Positions 5,672-6,224 of a stretch of DNA of 6,224 nt are shown one piece after another. The notes beneath the pieces were generated by a model, which saw nothing but the letters and a program-made list of their open reading frames with translations, was not told the DNA's origin and ran no database searches. The position numbers were made by a program, and so were the translations under genes. The stretch lies in the NCBI GenBank assembly GCA_022564455.1, contig JADFLK010000139.1, positions 1-6,224 of the forward strand. Reading direction: 5' to 3'. The number at the start of each line of letters is the position of its first letter. Within the stretch, counting starts at the first letter, position 1. The stretch is from Bacteroidota bacterium. Its GTDB lineage: Bacteria; Bacteroidota; Rhodothermia; Rhodothermales; Rubricoccaceae.

Positions 5672-6224
5672 ATGTCCGCCGGGGTACTTGCCATTGGGAG
5701 TGTGCTGCTCGTGAGCCTCGTGTCGCTCGCGGGAGCCTTCACGCTATCGCTCGGCCGAGCGCGGCTGGAGCGCGTGATGTTTCTGCTCGTCTCGTTCGCC
5801 GTGGGCGCCATGCTGAGTGGGGCGTTGCTCCATCTGATCCCGAGAGCCTACGAGCAGTTGGAGGACGGCGCGTTGATCGGCGCCCTCGTTCTGGCGGGTG
5901 TATTCGGCTTTTTTGTATTAGAGAAGTTCCTGCACTGGCGGCACCACCACGGTACGCCCGAGGAGGTGGATGGTGGGAACGGGCACCATCAGGGCCATCA
6001 CCAAGAGGTGGCTCCGTTTGCAACCATGAACCTCATCGGCGATGCCGTCCACAACCTGGTTGACGGGATGATTGTTGCGGCGGCGTACCTGGTGTCGATT
6101 CCGGCCGGTATCGTTACGACCCTCGCCGTGATGCTTCACGAAATTCCACAGGAGATCGGCGACTTCGGCGTGCTTGTTTATGGCGGATATAGCCCGAAGA
6201 AGGCGCTTCTGTTCAACTTCCTGT
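5672..6224 (+). CDS. ZIP-family divalent metal transporter, N-terminal part (cut by window end)
   Basis: The frame is open from ATG 5672 to the window end, giving 184 residues plus one base. ZIP proteins move Zn2+ or related divalent metals across the inner membrane into the cytosol. Hydrophobic membrane segments are visible at about 4-27, 35-57 and 66-87, then a histidine-rich loop (89-111, with HHH at 91-93 and further His pairs). The metal-site helices follow: LIGDAVHNLVDGM (121-133, H127, N128, D131) and MLHEIPQEIGDF (154-165, H156, E157, E161), the hallmark of bacterial ZIP transporters. The His-rich cytosolic loop is a common metal-sensing or binding feature of the family. The protein should continue for a few more membrane segments beyond the window. 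The start lies 61 bases after def; a TTG at 5666 is an alternative. Metal specificity cannot be read from this part. Confidence 0.93.
   Translation, partial: MSAGVLAIGSVLLVSLVSLAGAFTLSLGRARLERVMFLLVSFAVGAMLSGALLHLIPRAYEQLEDGALIGALVLAGVFGFFVLEKFLHWRHHHGTPEEVDGGNGHHQGHHQEVAPFATMNLIGDAVHNLVDGMIVAAAYLVSIPAGIVTTLAVMLHEIPQEIGDFGVLVYGGYSPKKALLFNFL

Overview
The window carries eight protein-coding genes, all on the + strand: six complete and one cut at each edge. The base composition is moderately GC-rich by eye. None of the seven visible start codons has a convincing Shine-Dalgarno sequence, and the deformylase, RSH and RuvX proteins read like those of the Bacteroidota/Rhodothermota group. A Rhodothermia-like bacterium is my best guess. 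It is an inference from sequence style and gene content, not a proven placement.

Layout. (1) 1-1030: the C-terminus of a probable ATP-grasp ligase, then, 4 bases later, a nitrilase-superfamily amidase of the N-carbamoylputrescine-amidase type. The two are probably co-transcribed. (2) 1084-1413: a small stand-alone TfoX N-terminal-domain protein, followed by a short palindrome. (3) 1513-3798: a long bifunctional Rel/SpoT (p)ppGpp synthetase/hydrolase with all expected domains. (4) 3799-4019: a 221-base gap in which I find no gene or convincing promoter, only a purine-rich patch. (5) 4020-4433: an HU/IHF-family DNA-binding protein with an extra C-terminal tail. (6) 4471-4500: a strong 13-bp hairpin in the HU-ruvX gap, most likely a terminator. 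(7) 4516-4950 ruvX and 5008-5610 def, separated by a degenerate heptamer repeat whose purine half runs into the end of ruvX and whose pyrimidine half forms the def leader. (8) 5672-6224: the N-terminal part of a ZIP-family metal transporter, cut by the window end.

Most genes are housekeeping: stringent response, chromosome architecture, RuvX nuclease, N-terminal protein maturation and metal uptake. I see no CRISPR array, transposase, phage gene, tRNA or rRNA, and no convincing new multi-gene system. The best leads are local. They are a nitrilase whose catalytic lysine position holds methionine, the inverted heptamer repeat that supplies the ruvX stop codon and the def leader, the HU-ruvX hairpin with a possible competing fold, and the HU tail.
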